Source of the DNA: Agromyces sp. CF514
GTDB lineage: Bacteria > Actinomycetota > Actinomycetes > Actinomycetales > Microbacteriaceae
NCBI RefSeq assembly: GCF_900113185.1
Contig: NZ_FOZD01000001.1
Coordinates: 620,001 to 684,000 of the forward strand
Direction of reading: 5' to 3'
Length of the DNA: 64,000 nt
Both the position numbers and the translations under genes were made by a program. A model generated the notes under the pieces. The model searched no databases, was not told the origin of the DNA, and was given only the letters and a program-made list of their open reading frames with translations. Positions 24,216-32,504 of this stretch are shown piece after piece (positions within the stretch are counted from its first letter, which is position 1; every line of letters starts with the position of its first letter).

Positions 24216-25968
24216 CCCGGGTGCGCTCTCGCGCCCCGACGACCACATCGATTCGCCAGAACCCGGCGACGACGCGGCATCCATCACGCAGCCGAAGCTC
24301 GGCTTCGTGGGGTGGCTGCGCTTCGCCTGGCGCCAGCTCACGAGCATGCGCACCGCGCTGCTGCTGCTGCTGCTGGTCGCCATCGCGGCCATCCCGGGTT
24401 CGCTCGTGCCGCAGCGGTCGAGCGACCCCAACGGCGTCACGCAGTACTTCGCCGACAACCCGACGCTCGCACCCGTGCTCGACAACCTCCAGATGTTCGA
24501 CGTCTACACGTCGGCGTGGTTCTCGGCCATCTACCTGCTGCTGTTCGTGTCGCTCATCGGCTGCATCATCCCGCGCACGAAGCACCACTTCGACGCACTG
24601 CGGGCGCGCCCGCCCCGCACCCCCGTGCGCCTCGCGCGACTGGCCGGGTACACCGAGCGCGCGCTGCCCGAGGGCGAGACGGCGGATGCCGCGATCACGC
24701 GCGCCGCGGCCGACCTCAAGCGCGCCGGCTACCGCGTCGAGCGCTACGAGCTGCGCGGCGAACCGTCGGTCTCCGCCGAGCGCGGGTACCTGCGCGAGAC
24801 GGGCAACCTCGTGTTCCACACGGCGCTGCTCGGCATCCTCGTGTCCGTCGGCATCGGTGGCGGGTTCGGCTTCGCCGGGCAGCGGGTCGTCGTCGAGGGC
24901 CAGTCGTTCGTGAACACGCTCGCCTCGTTCGACTCCTTCAATCCCGGGCGCTTCTTCAGCGACTCGAACCTCGACCCCTACCGCCTCACCCTCACCGACC
25001 TCGATGCGGTCTACGAGACCGAGAACCAGAAGGCCCTCGGGCAGCCCGTCGACTTCACGGCGAGCGTCGAGATCACGGCTCGCGACAGCGACGAGACGGT
25101 CGAGGGCGAGGTCAAGGTCAACCACCCCCTGCGCGTGCACGGCACCGACGTCTACCTGCTCGGCAACGGCTACGCGCCCACGATCACCGTGCGCGACGCC
25201 GACGGCGAGGTCGTGTTCACCGACGCCATCCCGTTCCTGCCGCAAGACGCCAACCTCACCTCGATCGGCGTCGTCAAGGTGCCCGACGGCATGCCCGAGC
25301 AGCTCGGCATGGTCGGCTTCTTCTACCCGACGCAGACCACGCTCGACTCGGGCGCCTACTCGTCGAGCTACCCCGACCTCGTCTACCCGGTGCTGACGCT
25401 CAACGTCTACGCAGGCGATCTCGGCATCGACGGCGGCAAGCCGACCTCGGTCTACACGCTCGATCCGTCGACGATGGAGCAGCTCACGGGCGGCACGACC
25501 GGCGTCGACTCGATCGAGCTCATGCCGGGCCAGACGCAGGACCTGCCGAACGGCCTCGGAACGGTCACGCTCGAGGACGTGACGCCAGCCGGCGAGCCGA
25601 ACGCCGCCGACGGCGACTACTCGCAGAGCGTCGACCGGTTCGCGAGCTTCGACATCCACCGCGACCCGTCGCAGGCCTGGGTGCTCGTGTTCGCGATCCT
25701 CATCCTCGGCGGGCTGCTCGTCTCGCTCTTCATCCCGCGCCGCCGCGTGTGGGTGAAGGCCGCGAAGCGCCCCGACGGCGGCGTCGTGCTCGAGTACGCG
25801 GGCCTCGCCCGCGGCGAGGACCCCGGACTCGACGACGCGGTGGCCTCGTTCGCCGACAGGCACGGCGGTGCCGCGCCGCTCGACGAGGCAGACGACGCCG
25901 ACGAGCCCGGCGACGCCGCCCCCGAAGGCCCCGAATCCGCCGGTGAACCGGCGAAACCGACGACGTAA
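24199..25968 (+). CDS. resB: Cytochrome c biogenesis protein ResB
   Basis: This 589-residue ResB/Ccs1 component of the system II cytochrome c synthase binds apocytochrome and passes heme to it together with CcsB. Membrane segments are at about residues 49-65 (MRTALLLLLLVAIAAIPGSLVPQ), 104-122, 202-218 and 503-522, with a large extracytoplasmic domain (about 225-500) between the last two. The N-terminal DDHIDSPEPGDDA and QPKLGFVGWLRFAWRQLTSMRTA match actinobacterial ResB. The only start that keeps this N-terminus is a TTG at 24199, inside the end of ccdA. The last 60 residues are acidic and proline-rich. Confidence 0.9.
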   Translation: MSPRSDPGALSRPDDHIDSPEPGDDAASITQPKLGFVGWLRFAWRQLTSMRTALLLLLLVAIAAIPGSLVPQRSSDPNGVTQYFADNPTLAPVLDNLQMFDVYTSAWFSAIYLLLFVSLIGCIIPRTKHHFDALRARPPRTPVRLARLAGYTERALPEGETADAAITRAAADLKRAGYRVERYELRGEPSVSAERGYLRETGNLVFHTALLGILVSVGIGGGFGFAGQRVVVEGQSFVNTLASFDSFNPGRFFSDSNLDPYRLTLTDLDAVYETENQKALGQPVDFTASVEITARDSDETVEGEVKVNHPLRVHGTDVYLLGNGYAPTITVRDADGEVVFTDAIPFLPQDANLTSIGVVKVPDGMPEQLGMVGFFYPTQTTLDSGAYSSSYPDLVYPVLTLNVYAGDLGIDGGKPTSVYTLDPSTMEQLTGGTTGVDSIELMPGQTQDLPNGLGTVTLEDVTPAGEPNAADGDYSQSVDRFASFDIHRDPSQAWVLVFAILILGGLLVSLFIPRRRVWVKAAKRPDGGVVLEYAGLARGEDPGLDDAVASFADRHGGAAPLDEADDADEPGDAAPEGPESAGEPAKPTT

Positions 25969-25978
25969 GGTTGTAGTC

Positions 25979-27055
25979 GTGACGCTCGACGAGATCTCCA
26001 TCACCCTCGTGTACTCGGCCATGGCCGTCTACGCGATCGCGTTCATCGCCTACGCGATCGACCTCGCGCGCCGTTCGGCCGTCGCCGCCAGCGCAGCGGA
26101 TGCCGCGAACGCGGCCCGCGACGCATCCTCGCCGGCCGCGGCGACCGTGGGCGCGCCGGCCACCGTGGGGGCTCCGGCCACCGTGGGTGCGGCCGTCTCG
26201 GGCGCCGGCAGGGCACCCGGTGCACCGGCGAAGGCAGGCCGCGGCGCGGCATCCGCCTCGGCGATCGCGGGGGCCTCGGTCGCCTACGGCCGTTCGCCGT
26301 CGCTGCGCGTGGGCGTCGCCATGACCGTGCTCGCGTGGGCGCTGCACCTCGCGGCCGACATCACCCGGGGTCTCGCAGCAGGCCGCGTGCCGTGGGCGAA
26401 CATGTACGAGTTCGCGCTCACCGGCACGCTCATCATCACGACCGTGTACCTGCTCGTGCTCGTCGTCTCCAAGCACGACCTGCGGTTCCTCGGCACGTTC
26501 ATCACCGGGCTCGTGCTGGTGCTGCTCGGCGTCGCGACCGTCAACTTCTACGTCAGCGTCGTGCCGCTGCCGCCGGCGCTGCAGAGCGCGTGGCTGATCA
26601 TCCACGTGTTCGTCGCGACCTCGGCGACGGGGTTCCTCGCGCTCGGGTTCGCGCTCTCGGTCGTGCAGCTCATGCAGGCACGACGCGAGACCGTGCTCGC
26701 CACCGCGAAGGACGTGAAGCGGTCGTTCCTCGCGACCCTGCCCGACTCGGCGACCCTCGAGAACCTCGCGTACCGCGTCATCATCATCGGCTTCATCCTC
26801 TGGACCTTCACGCTCATGGCCGGAGCCATCTGGGCCGAGGCCGCGTGGGGCCGCTACTGGGGCTGGGACACCAAGGAGGTGTGGACCTTCATCATCTGGG
26901 TGGTCTACGCCGGCTACATCCACGCGCGCGCGACGCGCGGCTGGCGCGGCTCCCGCTCGGCATGGCTCGCGATCATCGGCTTCTCGACGGTCATGTTCAA
27001 CTTCACCGTCGTCAACCTGTTCTTCAAGGGACTGCACGCCTACTCGGGGCTCTGA
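25979..27055 (+). CDS. ccsB: Cytochrome c synthase subunit CcsB (CcsA family)
   Basis: This is a 358-residue heme-handling subunit of system II. The heme-binding WWD-type motif is WGRYWGWDTKEVW near residue 300. Essential histidines are likely in ALHLAADITRG, LIIHVFVATSA and the tail GLHAYSGL, and about eight membrane segments are visible. The GTG at 25979 follows AAGG by 8 nt and gives a membrane-inserting N-terminus. Between the first segment and the core is an Ala-rich linker (about residues 35-100) with three copies of an ATVGAP unit, unusually long and repetitive for the family. Last gene of the operon. Confidence 0.93.
   Translation: MTLDEISITLVYSAMAVYAIAFIAYAIDLARRSAVAASAADAANAARDASSPAAATVGAPATVGAPATVGAAVSGAGRAPGAPAKAGRGAASASAIAGASVAYGRSPSLRVGVAMTVLAWALHLAADITRGLAAGRVPWANMYEFALTGTLIITTVYLLVLVVSKHDLRFLGTFITGLVLVLLGVATVNFYVSVVPLPPALQSAWLIIHVFVATSATGFLALGFALSVVQLMQARRETVLATAKDVKRSFLATLPDSATLENLAYRVIIIGFILWTFTLMAGAIWAEAAWGRYWGWDTKEVWTFIIWVVYAGYIHARATRGWRGSRSAWLAIIGFSTVMFNFTVVNLFFKGLHAYSGL
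26141..26194 (+). repeat. Three tandem 18-bp repeats in ccsB
   Basis: Three imperfect 18-nt units of the type GCCACCGTGGGNGCNCCG encode (ATVGAP)3 at about residues 55-72 of CcsB. Differences are mostly at third codon positions. Confidence 0.85.
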
Positions 27056-27077
27056 GCCGCCGAACCGTCCTCGCATC

Positions 27078-27111
27078 GAACGGGGCGTCGCCGATCGGCG
27101 GCGCCCCGTTC
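27078..27111 (+). terminator. Hairpin after the cytochrome c biogenesis operon
   Basis: A perfect 10-bp stem GAACGGGGCG/CGCCCCGTTC encloses a loop that itself contains the self-complementary CCGATCGG. It starts 23 nt after the ccsB stop, with no T-tract. Confidence 0.65.
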
Positions 27112-27166
27112 GGCGCGTACGGGCGAGGGCATTGCGCGCGCGCCGCATGGGGAGCACGATCGCTCT

Positions 27167-29734
27167 ATGACGCTGCTCGAGCGTGATCGCGAGCTCGGCG
27201 ACCTCGCAACCGCCGCGCGTGCCGCCCTCGACGGGCACGGCGAAGTGGTGCTCGTGCACGGCGAGGCCGGCATCGGCAAGTCGAGCCTCGTCGCGGCGCT
27301 CCGGGCGGATCCGCCCAACGGATGCCGCGTGCTGGTCGGGTCGTGCGACGCCCTCGCCACGCCGCGGACCCTCGGTCCGTTGCGTGACCTGGCGCCGTTC
27401 GTCGGTGCGCGCCTCGCCGGGGCGCTCAGGGCCGGGGATCGCGAGGAGGTCTTCGACGCACTGCGCGACGAACTCGCCGGATCGCCGGGCACCGTGCTCG
27501 TCGTCGAGGACGTGCACTGGGCCGACGAGGGCACGCTCGACGCACTGACCTTCGTGGCGCGTCGCATCGATGCGCTGCCCGTGCTGCTCGTACTGACGTA
27601 CCGCGACGACGAGGTCGACCAGGGGCATCCGCTCGCCCGGCTGCTCGGCGACGTGCATGCGAACGTGCGGCATCTCGCGATCGCGAGGTTGTCACGTGCC
27701 GCCGTCGCCGGGATCGCCGCCGACCGGGGTCTCGATCCCGAGCAGGTGTTCGACCTCACGCTGGGCAACCCGTACTTCGTGGGCGAGCTGGTGGCGTCGG
27801 CCGACGCCGACCACGTGCCGCGTTCGGTCGTCGACGCGGTCACCGGCCGCCTGCACCGCCTGCCGCCCGACGTACGGGTGCAGGTCGAGCAGCTCGCGGT
27901 CATCCCGTCGGCGGTCGACTCCGCGGAGGTCGCGCGTCTCGTCGCCGGGGGAGCGGCGGCGCTCGGAGCGGCCGAGGAGCGGGGCCTGCTCACCGTGCGT
28001 CCGGGCGGCGTGGCGTTCCGGCACGAACTCACGAGACGGGCGATCGTCGATGCGATGCCGACGGCGCGTCGCATCGAGCTGAACACCCGCGTGCTGGCGG
28101 TGCTGCTCGAACTCGGCGCCGATCCCGCGCGCATCGTCTCGCACGCCGTCGAAGCGGGCGACGGCGACGCAGTCGCGGCCTGGGCGCCCACGGCGGCGCG
28201 CGACGCGGCCGTGAGCGGAGCCCATCGGCAGGCGGCGGCGCACTACCGGGCGGCGCTCGAGCACGGCGGCGACGACTCCGAGCGCGTCGACCTCATGGAG
28301 GCGTACGCGATCGAGCTGTACACGCTCGGGTTCGATCAGGAGGCGGTGCAGGTGCAGTCCGACGTCATCGGCGCCCGACGCGCAGGCGGCGATCCGACGG
28401 CGCTCGGCGCGAGCCTGCGCTGGGCGTCGCGCTTCCACTGGCTCGCCGGGCAGCGGCGAGAGGCCGAGGCCGCCGCGCGCGAGGCATCCGCCTGCCTGGC
28501 GACGTCGGAGGACCGCTCGCTGTTCGCGCTCGCGCTGAGCAACGAGGCGCAGCTCGCCATGCTCGCCCACGACCTGGCGCGCACGCTCGAACTCGCGCCG
28601 CAGGCCGTCGCGATCGCCCGCGAGACCGGTGATCGCCGGGCGCTCTCGCACTCGCTGAACAACCTCGGCACCGCGCACCTGCTCATGAACCGAGACGAGG
28701 GCATCGCTGAGCTCGTCGAGGCTGCCGACGTCGCGACGGCCGCGAACCTCATGGACGACGCGGCCCGCGCGCACGTCAACCTCGTGTGGAGCCTGCTCGA
28801 CCAGTACCGGCTCGAGCTCGCCGAACGCCACCTCGACGCGGCGCTCGAGACCTCGTCGCGTGCCGAGGTGATGGGGCTCTGGACCTACCAGCAGGTCGAA
28901 CGGGCGAGGCTCCACCTCGCCCGTGCCGAGTGGGAGCAGGCGCTCGTCGCCGCCGCGCACGGACGCGAGGCGCTTCCGCACGCCCACTGCGTCGCCCTCA
29001 CGGTCATCGGGCTCGTGCAGGTGCGCACCGGCGATGCCGCGGGCGAGCGCACGCTCTCCGAAGCCGCCGAGGTCGCGGCGCGACTCGGCGAGTTCCAGCG
29101 CACCGGGCCCGTTGCGGCCGCGCGAGCCGAGGCGGCCCTCCTGCGCGACGACCGGGCTGCGGCGGTCGCGATCGCCGGCAGCGCGTACGAGGAGGCCCGC
29201 CGGTTGGGTGCGGGCAACGAGGAGGCCGAACTGGCGTCCCTGCTGCGCAGGGCCGGCGCCTTCGGCGTCGCGGCGCCCGAGGGGGAGCATCCGTTCGCCG
29301 TGCAGGCCCGCGGCGACTGGCGCGCGGCCGCCGGGCTTTGGCATTCCCTCGGTGCGCCGTACCACGAAGCGGCGGCCCTCGCCGAGAGCCCGCACGAAGC
29401 CGACCTGCTCGAGGCGCTCGCGATCCTCGACCGGCTCGGTGCCCTCCCGCTCGCGCACGCGGTGCGGGCCGACCTCCGCGCCCGCGGCGCGCGGAGCGTT
29501 CCGCGTGGGCCGTCGGGCGCCACACGCCGGAACCCCGTCGGCCTCACCGATCGACAGGTCGACGTGCTCGCACTCCTCGCCGACGGGCTCACGAACAGCG
29601 AGATCGCCGATCGCCTCGTGCTCTCGGTGCGCACGGTCGAGAGCCATGTGGCGGCGATCCTGCAGAAGCTCGACGCGTCGTCGCGGCAGGACGCGGTGCT
29701 TGCGGCGCATCGGCTCGGGGTCCTCGCGGACTGA
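27167..29734 (+). CDS. LuxR-family regulator with N-terminal AAA ATPase (LAL type)
   Basis: This 855-residue large ATP-binding regulator of the LuxR family (LAL/MalT-like) carries Walker A GEAGIGKSS (about residues 32-40), a Walker B-like VLVVEDVHWAD (about 107-117), a long helical TPR-like middle (about 330-770), and a C-terminal LuxR helix-turn-helix (LTDRQVDVLALLADGLTNSEIADRLVLSVRTVESHVAAIL, about 787-826). Such proteins respond to a small ligand, often a sugar such as maltotriose or an unknown inducer. It lies about 3 kb from starch genes on the other side of a small ORF, so a MalT-like role is possible, but the amylase promoters show a LacI-type operator instead. Its target is not known. 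Confidence 0.9.
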   Translation: MTLLERDRELGDLATAARAALDGHGEVVLVHGEAGIGKSSLVAALRADPPNGCRVLVGSCDALATPRTLGPLRDLAPFVGARLAGALRAGDREEVFDALRDELAGSPGTVLVVEDVHWADEGTLDALTFVARRIDALPVLLVLTYRDDEVDQGHPLARLLGDVHANVRHLAIARLSRAAVAGIAADRGLDPEQVFDLTLGNPYFVGELVASADADHVPRSVVDAVTGRLHRLPPDVRVQVEQLAVIPSAVDSAEVARLVAGGAAALGAAEERGLLTVRPGGVAFRHELTRRAIVDAMPTARRIELNTRVLAVLLELGADPARIVSHAVEAGDGDAVAAWAPTAARDAAVSGAHRQAAAHYRAALEHGGDDSERVDLMEAYAIELYTLGFDQEAVQVQSDVIGARRAGGDPTALGASLRWASRFHWLAGQRREAEAAAREASACLATSEDRSLFALALSNEAQLAMLAHDLARTLELAPQAVAIARETGDRRALSHSLNNLGTAHLLMNRDEGIAELVEAADVATAANLMDDAARAHVNLVWSLLDQYRLELAERHLDAALETSSRAEVMGLWTYQQVERARLHLARAEWEQALVAAAHGREALPHAHCVALTVIGLVQVRTGDAAGERTLSEAAEVAARLGEFQRTGPVAAARAEAALLRDDRAAAVAIAGSAYEEARRLGAGNEEAELASLLRRAGAFGVAAPEGEHPFAVQARGDWRAAAGLWHSLGAPYHEAAALAESPHEADLLEALAILDRLGALPLAHAVRADLRARGARSVPRGPSGATRRNPVGLTDRQVDVLALLADGLTNSEIADRLVLSVRTVESHVAAILQKLDASSRQDAVLAAHRLGVLAD

Positions 29735-29875
29735 GTGCGTCTGCGAGCGGCATCCGCAGATCTCGGTGGTGCGCAGCAGAGATCTCGGTAGCGAGTGCGG
29801 ATGAGCGGGCCGGGCGCCCGCCGTAGAACTGGGGTGTGCCTGGAACCGGGCGCGAGCCGAGGAATCGAGGACATC

Positions 29876-30070
29876 ATGAACACCGCACTCGTCGTGACCG
29901 ACATCGCACCCGCACGCCCCCTGAGCGCGTGGCTGGCCGCGCACCTGCGCCGCCGGCCTCGACGCCTTCCGAGCCGGGCCGACCTCGCCGAACTGCACGA
30001 GCGCCGCATGACCGCCGCGCGGCTGCGCGACGAGCAGTACGCGTCGATCGCGATCGGCCGCCTGATGTGA
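29876..30070 (+). CDS. Small basic protein of unknown function
   Basis: I do not recognise this 64-residue protein. It starts MNTALVVTDIAPARPLSAWL and continues with a basic Arg-rich middle (LRRRPRRLPSR, about residues 27-37) and a charged helical C-terminus ending ASIAIGRLM. A GAGG sequence lies 5 nt before the ATG. It is downstream of the LAL regulator in the same direction (142 nt gap). The Arg-rich layout resembles DUF1127-like small proteins in outline only. It may be a regulator's target gene or a small accessory protein. Confidence 0.6.
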   Translation: MNTALVVTDIAPARPLSAWLAAHLRRRPRRLPSRADLAELHERRMTAARLRDEQYASIAIGRLM

Positions 30071-30096
30071 CCGCGGGCTCGCGCGAGAACGTCAGA

Positions 30097-30124
30097 GGGC
30101 GGCGCCGGAGCACCGACGCCGCCC
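30097..30124. terminator. Hairpin between the small ORF and the convergent amylase gene
   Basis: An 8-bp stem GGGCGGCG/CGCCGCCC with a 12-nt loop lies in the 99-nt convergent gap. There is no T-tract. Confidence 0.5.
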
Positions 30125-30169
30125 CCTTCCCGGCTCGCACCGCCGAAGTGCCCGGCGATGCGAGGTCTG

Positions 30170-32281
30170 TCAGCTACACGGGTTGCCCGGGGTGACGGTG
30201 CCGTTCGACACCCTCACCGCCCCGGAACCGATCGCGTAGTCGTTGCCGCCGTTGTTGTCCCACGAGCCCGAACCGTTGTTGAACGCGGCCGTGATGCCGG
30301 CCGCGCCGCCCAGCTCGATCGTCTTCACCTTCCAACCGGTGCATGCGGCGGCCATGGCCGCGCCCGGCACGGCCGTCCACGCACCGGTACCGACCCGGTA
30401 GTGGATGTTCGCGGTCGCCCACCCGGTCGAGTAGTACACGGTCGTCGTCGTGGTCGGCTGCGTCGTGCCGCACGGGTTCGTCGAGCCGACGACCCCGCCG
30501 TTCACGGTCGCGACCGCGCCGGACAGGGTGTAGTCGCGCGTGCCGTTGTTGTCCCAGGTGCCCGACCCGTTGTTGAACGCCGCGGTGATGCCCGTCCCGC
30601 CGCCAGGGATCGTCTTGGACACCCAGCCCGTGCACGCCGCGGCCATTCCGACGCCGGGTGCGGTGGTCCAGGCACCCGTTCCGACGCGGTAGTGCACGTT
30701 GTAGGTGCTCCACCCCTTCGAGGTCGAGTAGTAGACCGTCAGGTCGCCGGTGCCGGGGTTCGTGCCGGGGTCGGTTCCGGGGTCCGTGCTCGACCCGGCC
30801 TTCGCACCGACGTGCAGCGCGAGCGCCTGGTTCGCGTCGACGGTCGCGGTGAACTGGCCGGCGGCGTTCACGGTCACGACGCCTCCCGCGGAGCATCCGC
30901 TCGCCGTCGGCAGCCCGACGATGACGTTGCAGTAGTCGCCGGCGGGAAGCGACGTCTGGAACGTGCGCGTGAGCGAACCGCCGCGGTTGATCGCGACGAA
31001 GCCCTTGTCGCCTCGGCCGAAGGCGATCGCGTTCGAGCCGTTGTCCCATTTGTTGGTGATCGCGGTTCCGTATGTGGCGTTGCGGAAGCCGACCATGTTC
31101 TCGATGTTCGTCTGCGCGTGCTTGCAGGTCCACCCGTTCTGGCCGCAGACGGGGTCGACGACCTCGCCGTTGCCGGCGAGTGCGGGCCCTGCCTCCTTGT
31201 CGGAGAACTGGTAGCCCGAGTGGATCGAGGGCGAGCCGTAGTTCCACGCGAGCGTGAAGATCTGCGCGAGGTCGTAGGTCGTGCCATCCTTGTAGCTCAG
31301 CGTCTCGCCGTTGCGCTCGGTGTCGTGGTTGTCGACGAACACCGCGGCACTGGCCTGCGGCAGGAATCCCGACCAGCTCGGCCCGATGCCGCTGCCGGTC
31401 ACGAGCCAGTTGATCGTGCCGCCGCCGAAGGCCTCCTTGAGCTTGCGCGCGAACGCGAACTCGTGGATGTCGCCGTACGAGGTGTACTCCTCGGGCTGGA
31501 TCGGTTCGTTCGCGCGGATGACCTCCTGCACGACGTAGAGCCGTGCCCGGTCGTTCACCTTCGACAGGATGCCCTGCATGTCGCTCGCGGCGATGTGCTT
31601 GACGGCGTCGATGCGGAAGCCGTCGACCCCGAGCGAGACGAGGTCGTTGAGGTATCCGGCGATCTTGCCCTGCACGTACGAGGACGACGTGTTCAGGTCG
31701 GAGAGGTTCACGAGGTTGCACTCCTGCACCTCGGTGCGGTTCTGGTAGTTCGAGATGTCGCGCCGACAGGAGTGGAAGTCCTGGGACTGGTAGATGCCAG
31801 GGTAGTCGTAGTGCTGGAACGACGAGCCGGCCCAGCCGGTGCCGCCCGCGCTCTTGCCGGACATGTGGTTGATGACGGCGTCGGCGATGACCTTGACGCC
31901 GGCGGCGTGGCAGGTGTCGACCATGGCCTTGAACTCGGCGCGGGTGCCGAGCCGCGATTCGATCCTGTAGCTGACCGGCTGGTAGTACGTCCACCATTCC
32001 GGCCCCTGCACGTGCTCCTGCGGGGGCGAGGTCTGCACGTACCCGTAGCCCGCCGGCCCGAGGTTGTCGGTGCATTCGCGGGCGATGGCGTTCCAGGTCC
32101 ACGAGAACAGCACGGCCGTGGTGTCCTTCGGACCGGGGGCCGCGGCGGTCGCCGGCGCGGCGAAGGCGGTGGCTGAGATGAGGGTGCCGATGAGGGCGAT
32201 GAGTGCTGCGCTCGCAAGGAATCGCAAGCGTTTGCGGTGCGTTGCGGGCACGGCGTCCCGCTGATGAATGGTGGCTGACAT
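30170..32281 (-). CDS. Secreted alpha-amylase (GH13) with two C-terminal starch-binding modules
   Basis: This 703-residue extracellular alpha-amylase of Streptomyces-like type has a signal peptide (basic start THRKRLRF, hydrophobic core, cleavage near AFAAPATAAA). The GH13 barrel has the nucleophile Asp225 in DGFRIDAVKH, the acid/base Glu253 in VVQEVI and Asp317 in FVDNHD. After a Pro/Thr/Gly linker (DPGTDPGTNPGTG) come two related modules (about 517-605 and 616-703), each with VYYST...HYRVGTGAW and ITAAFNNGSG.WDNNG, typical of CBM25 starch-binding domains. The ATG at 32281 has an AGGAAGAG ribosome binding site; an upstream in-frame ATG at 32314 lacks one. A LacI-type half-palindrome lies in codons about 16-20. 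Confidence 0.93.
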   Translation of the reverse strand: MSATIHQRDAVPATHRKRLRFLASAALIALIGTLISATAFAAPATAAAPGPKDTTAVLFSWTWNAIARECTDNLGPAGYGYVQTSPPQEHVQGPEWWTYYQPVSYRIESRLGTRAEFKAMVDTCHAAGVKVIADAVINHMSGKSAGGTGWAGSSFQHYDYPGIYQSQDFHSCRRDISNYQNRTEVQECNLVNLSDLNTSSSYVQGKIAGYLNDLVSLGVDGFRIDAVKHIAASDMQGILSKVNDRARLYVVQEVIRANEPIQPEEYTSYGDIHEFAFARKLKEAFGGGTINWLVTGSGIGPSWSGFLPQASAAVFVDNHDTERNGETLSYKDGTTYDLAQIFTLAWNYGSPSIHSGYQFSDKEAGPALAGNGEVVDPVCGQNGWTCKHAQTNIENMVGFRNATYGTAITNKWDNGSNAIAFGRGDKGFVAINRGGSLTRTFQTSLPAGDYCNVIVGLPTASGCSAGGVVTVNAAGQFTATVDANQALALHVGAKAGSSTDPGTDPGTNPGTGDLTVYYSTSKGWSTYNVHYRVGTGAWTTAPGVGMAAACTGWVSKTIPGGGTGITAAFNNGSGTWDNNGTRDYTLSGAVATVNGGVVGSTNPCGTTQPTTTTTVYYSTGWATANIHYRVGTGAWTAVPGAAMAAACTGWKVKTIELGGAAGITAAFNNGSGSWDNNGGNDYAIGSGAVRVSNGTVTPGNPCS
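32223..32236. promoter_or_regulatory. Second candidate LacI-type operator, inside the amylase signal peptide coding region
   Basis: CGCAAGCGTTTGCG is a near-perfect palindrome with the same GCAAnCGnTTGC plan as the intergenic site. Its centre is 191 bp away from that site. It could act as an auxiliary looping site. Confidence 0.55.
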
Positions 32282-32388
32282 GGGAGCTCTTCCTCGTGTC
32301 CTCACGCAGATCACAAGCCGGGAACCCCGTGGTCCGCGAATCTGCCGCGCCGATGCGGCAGCTACGCCGTGAACGGCGCGTGACCCTC

Positions 32389-32418
32389 AAGATAGGGGGA
32401 TCGCCGCAAGAATTGCAA
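32389..32418 (-). promoter_or_regulatory. Amylase promoter (minus strand)
   Basis: On the minus strand, TTGCAA (32418-32413) and TATCTT (32394-32389) are spaced by 18 nt. The -35 lies within the palindromic operator. Confidence 0.6.
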
Positions 32419-32427
32419 GCGCTTGCA
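32414..32427. promoter_or_regulatory. Shared operator palindrome TGCAAGCGCTTGCA
   Basis: This is a 14-bp perfect palindrome with the central CG of LacI/GalR-family operators. It overlaps the -35 boxes of both divergent starch promoters, so one repressor could block both. The repressor gene is not in this window. Confidence 0.75.
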
Positions 32428-32452
32428 TTAACCATGACGGCGCTGATAGGTT
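32423..32452 (+). promoter_or_regulatory. Amylase-pullulanase promoter (plus strand)
   Basis: TTGCAT (32423-32428) and TAGGTT (32447-32452) are separated by 18 nt. The start codon is 52 nt downstream with an AGGAG ribosome binding site. Confidence 0.6.
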
Positions 32453-32504
32453 CGCCGCACATGTCCCCAGGCACGTCGCCGTGCCCGAACAGCAGGAGTC
32501 GACG

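Noticed and set aside
27150..27166. Leaderless start for the LAL regulator
   Set aside because: CACGAT stands 6-7 nt before the ATG, but lacks the leading T of the -10 pattern, so I did not call it.
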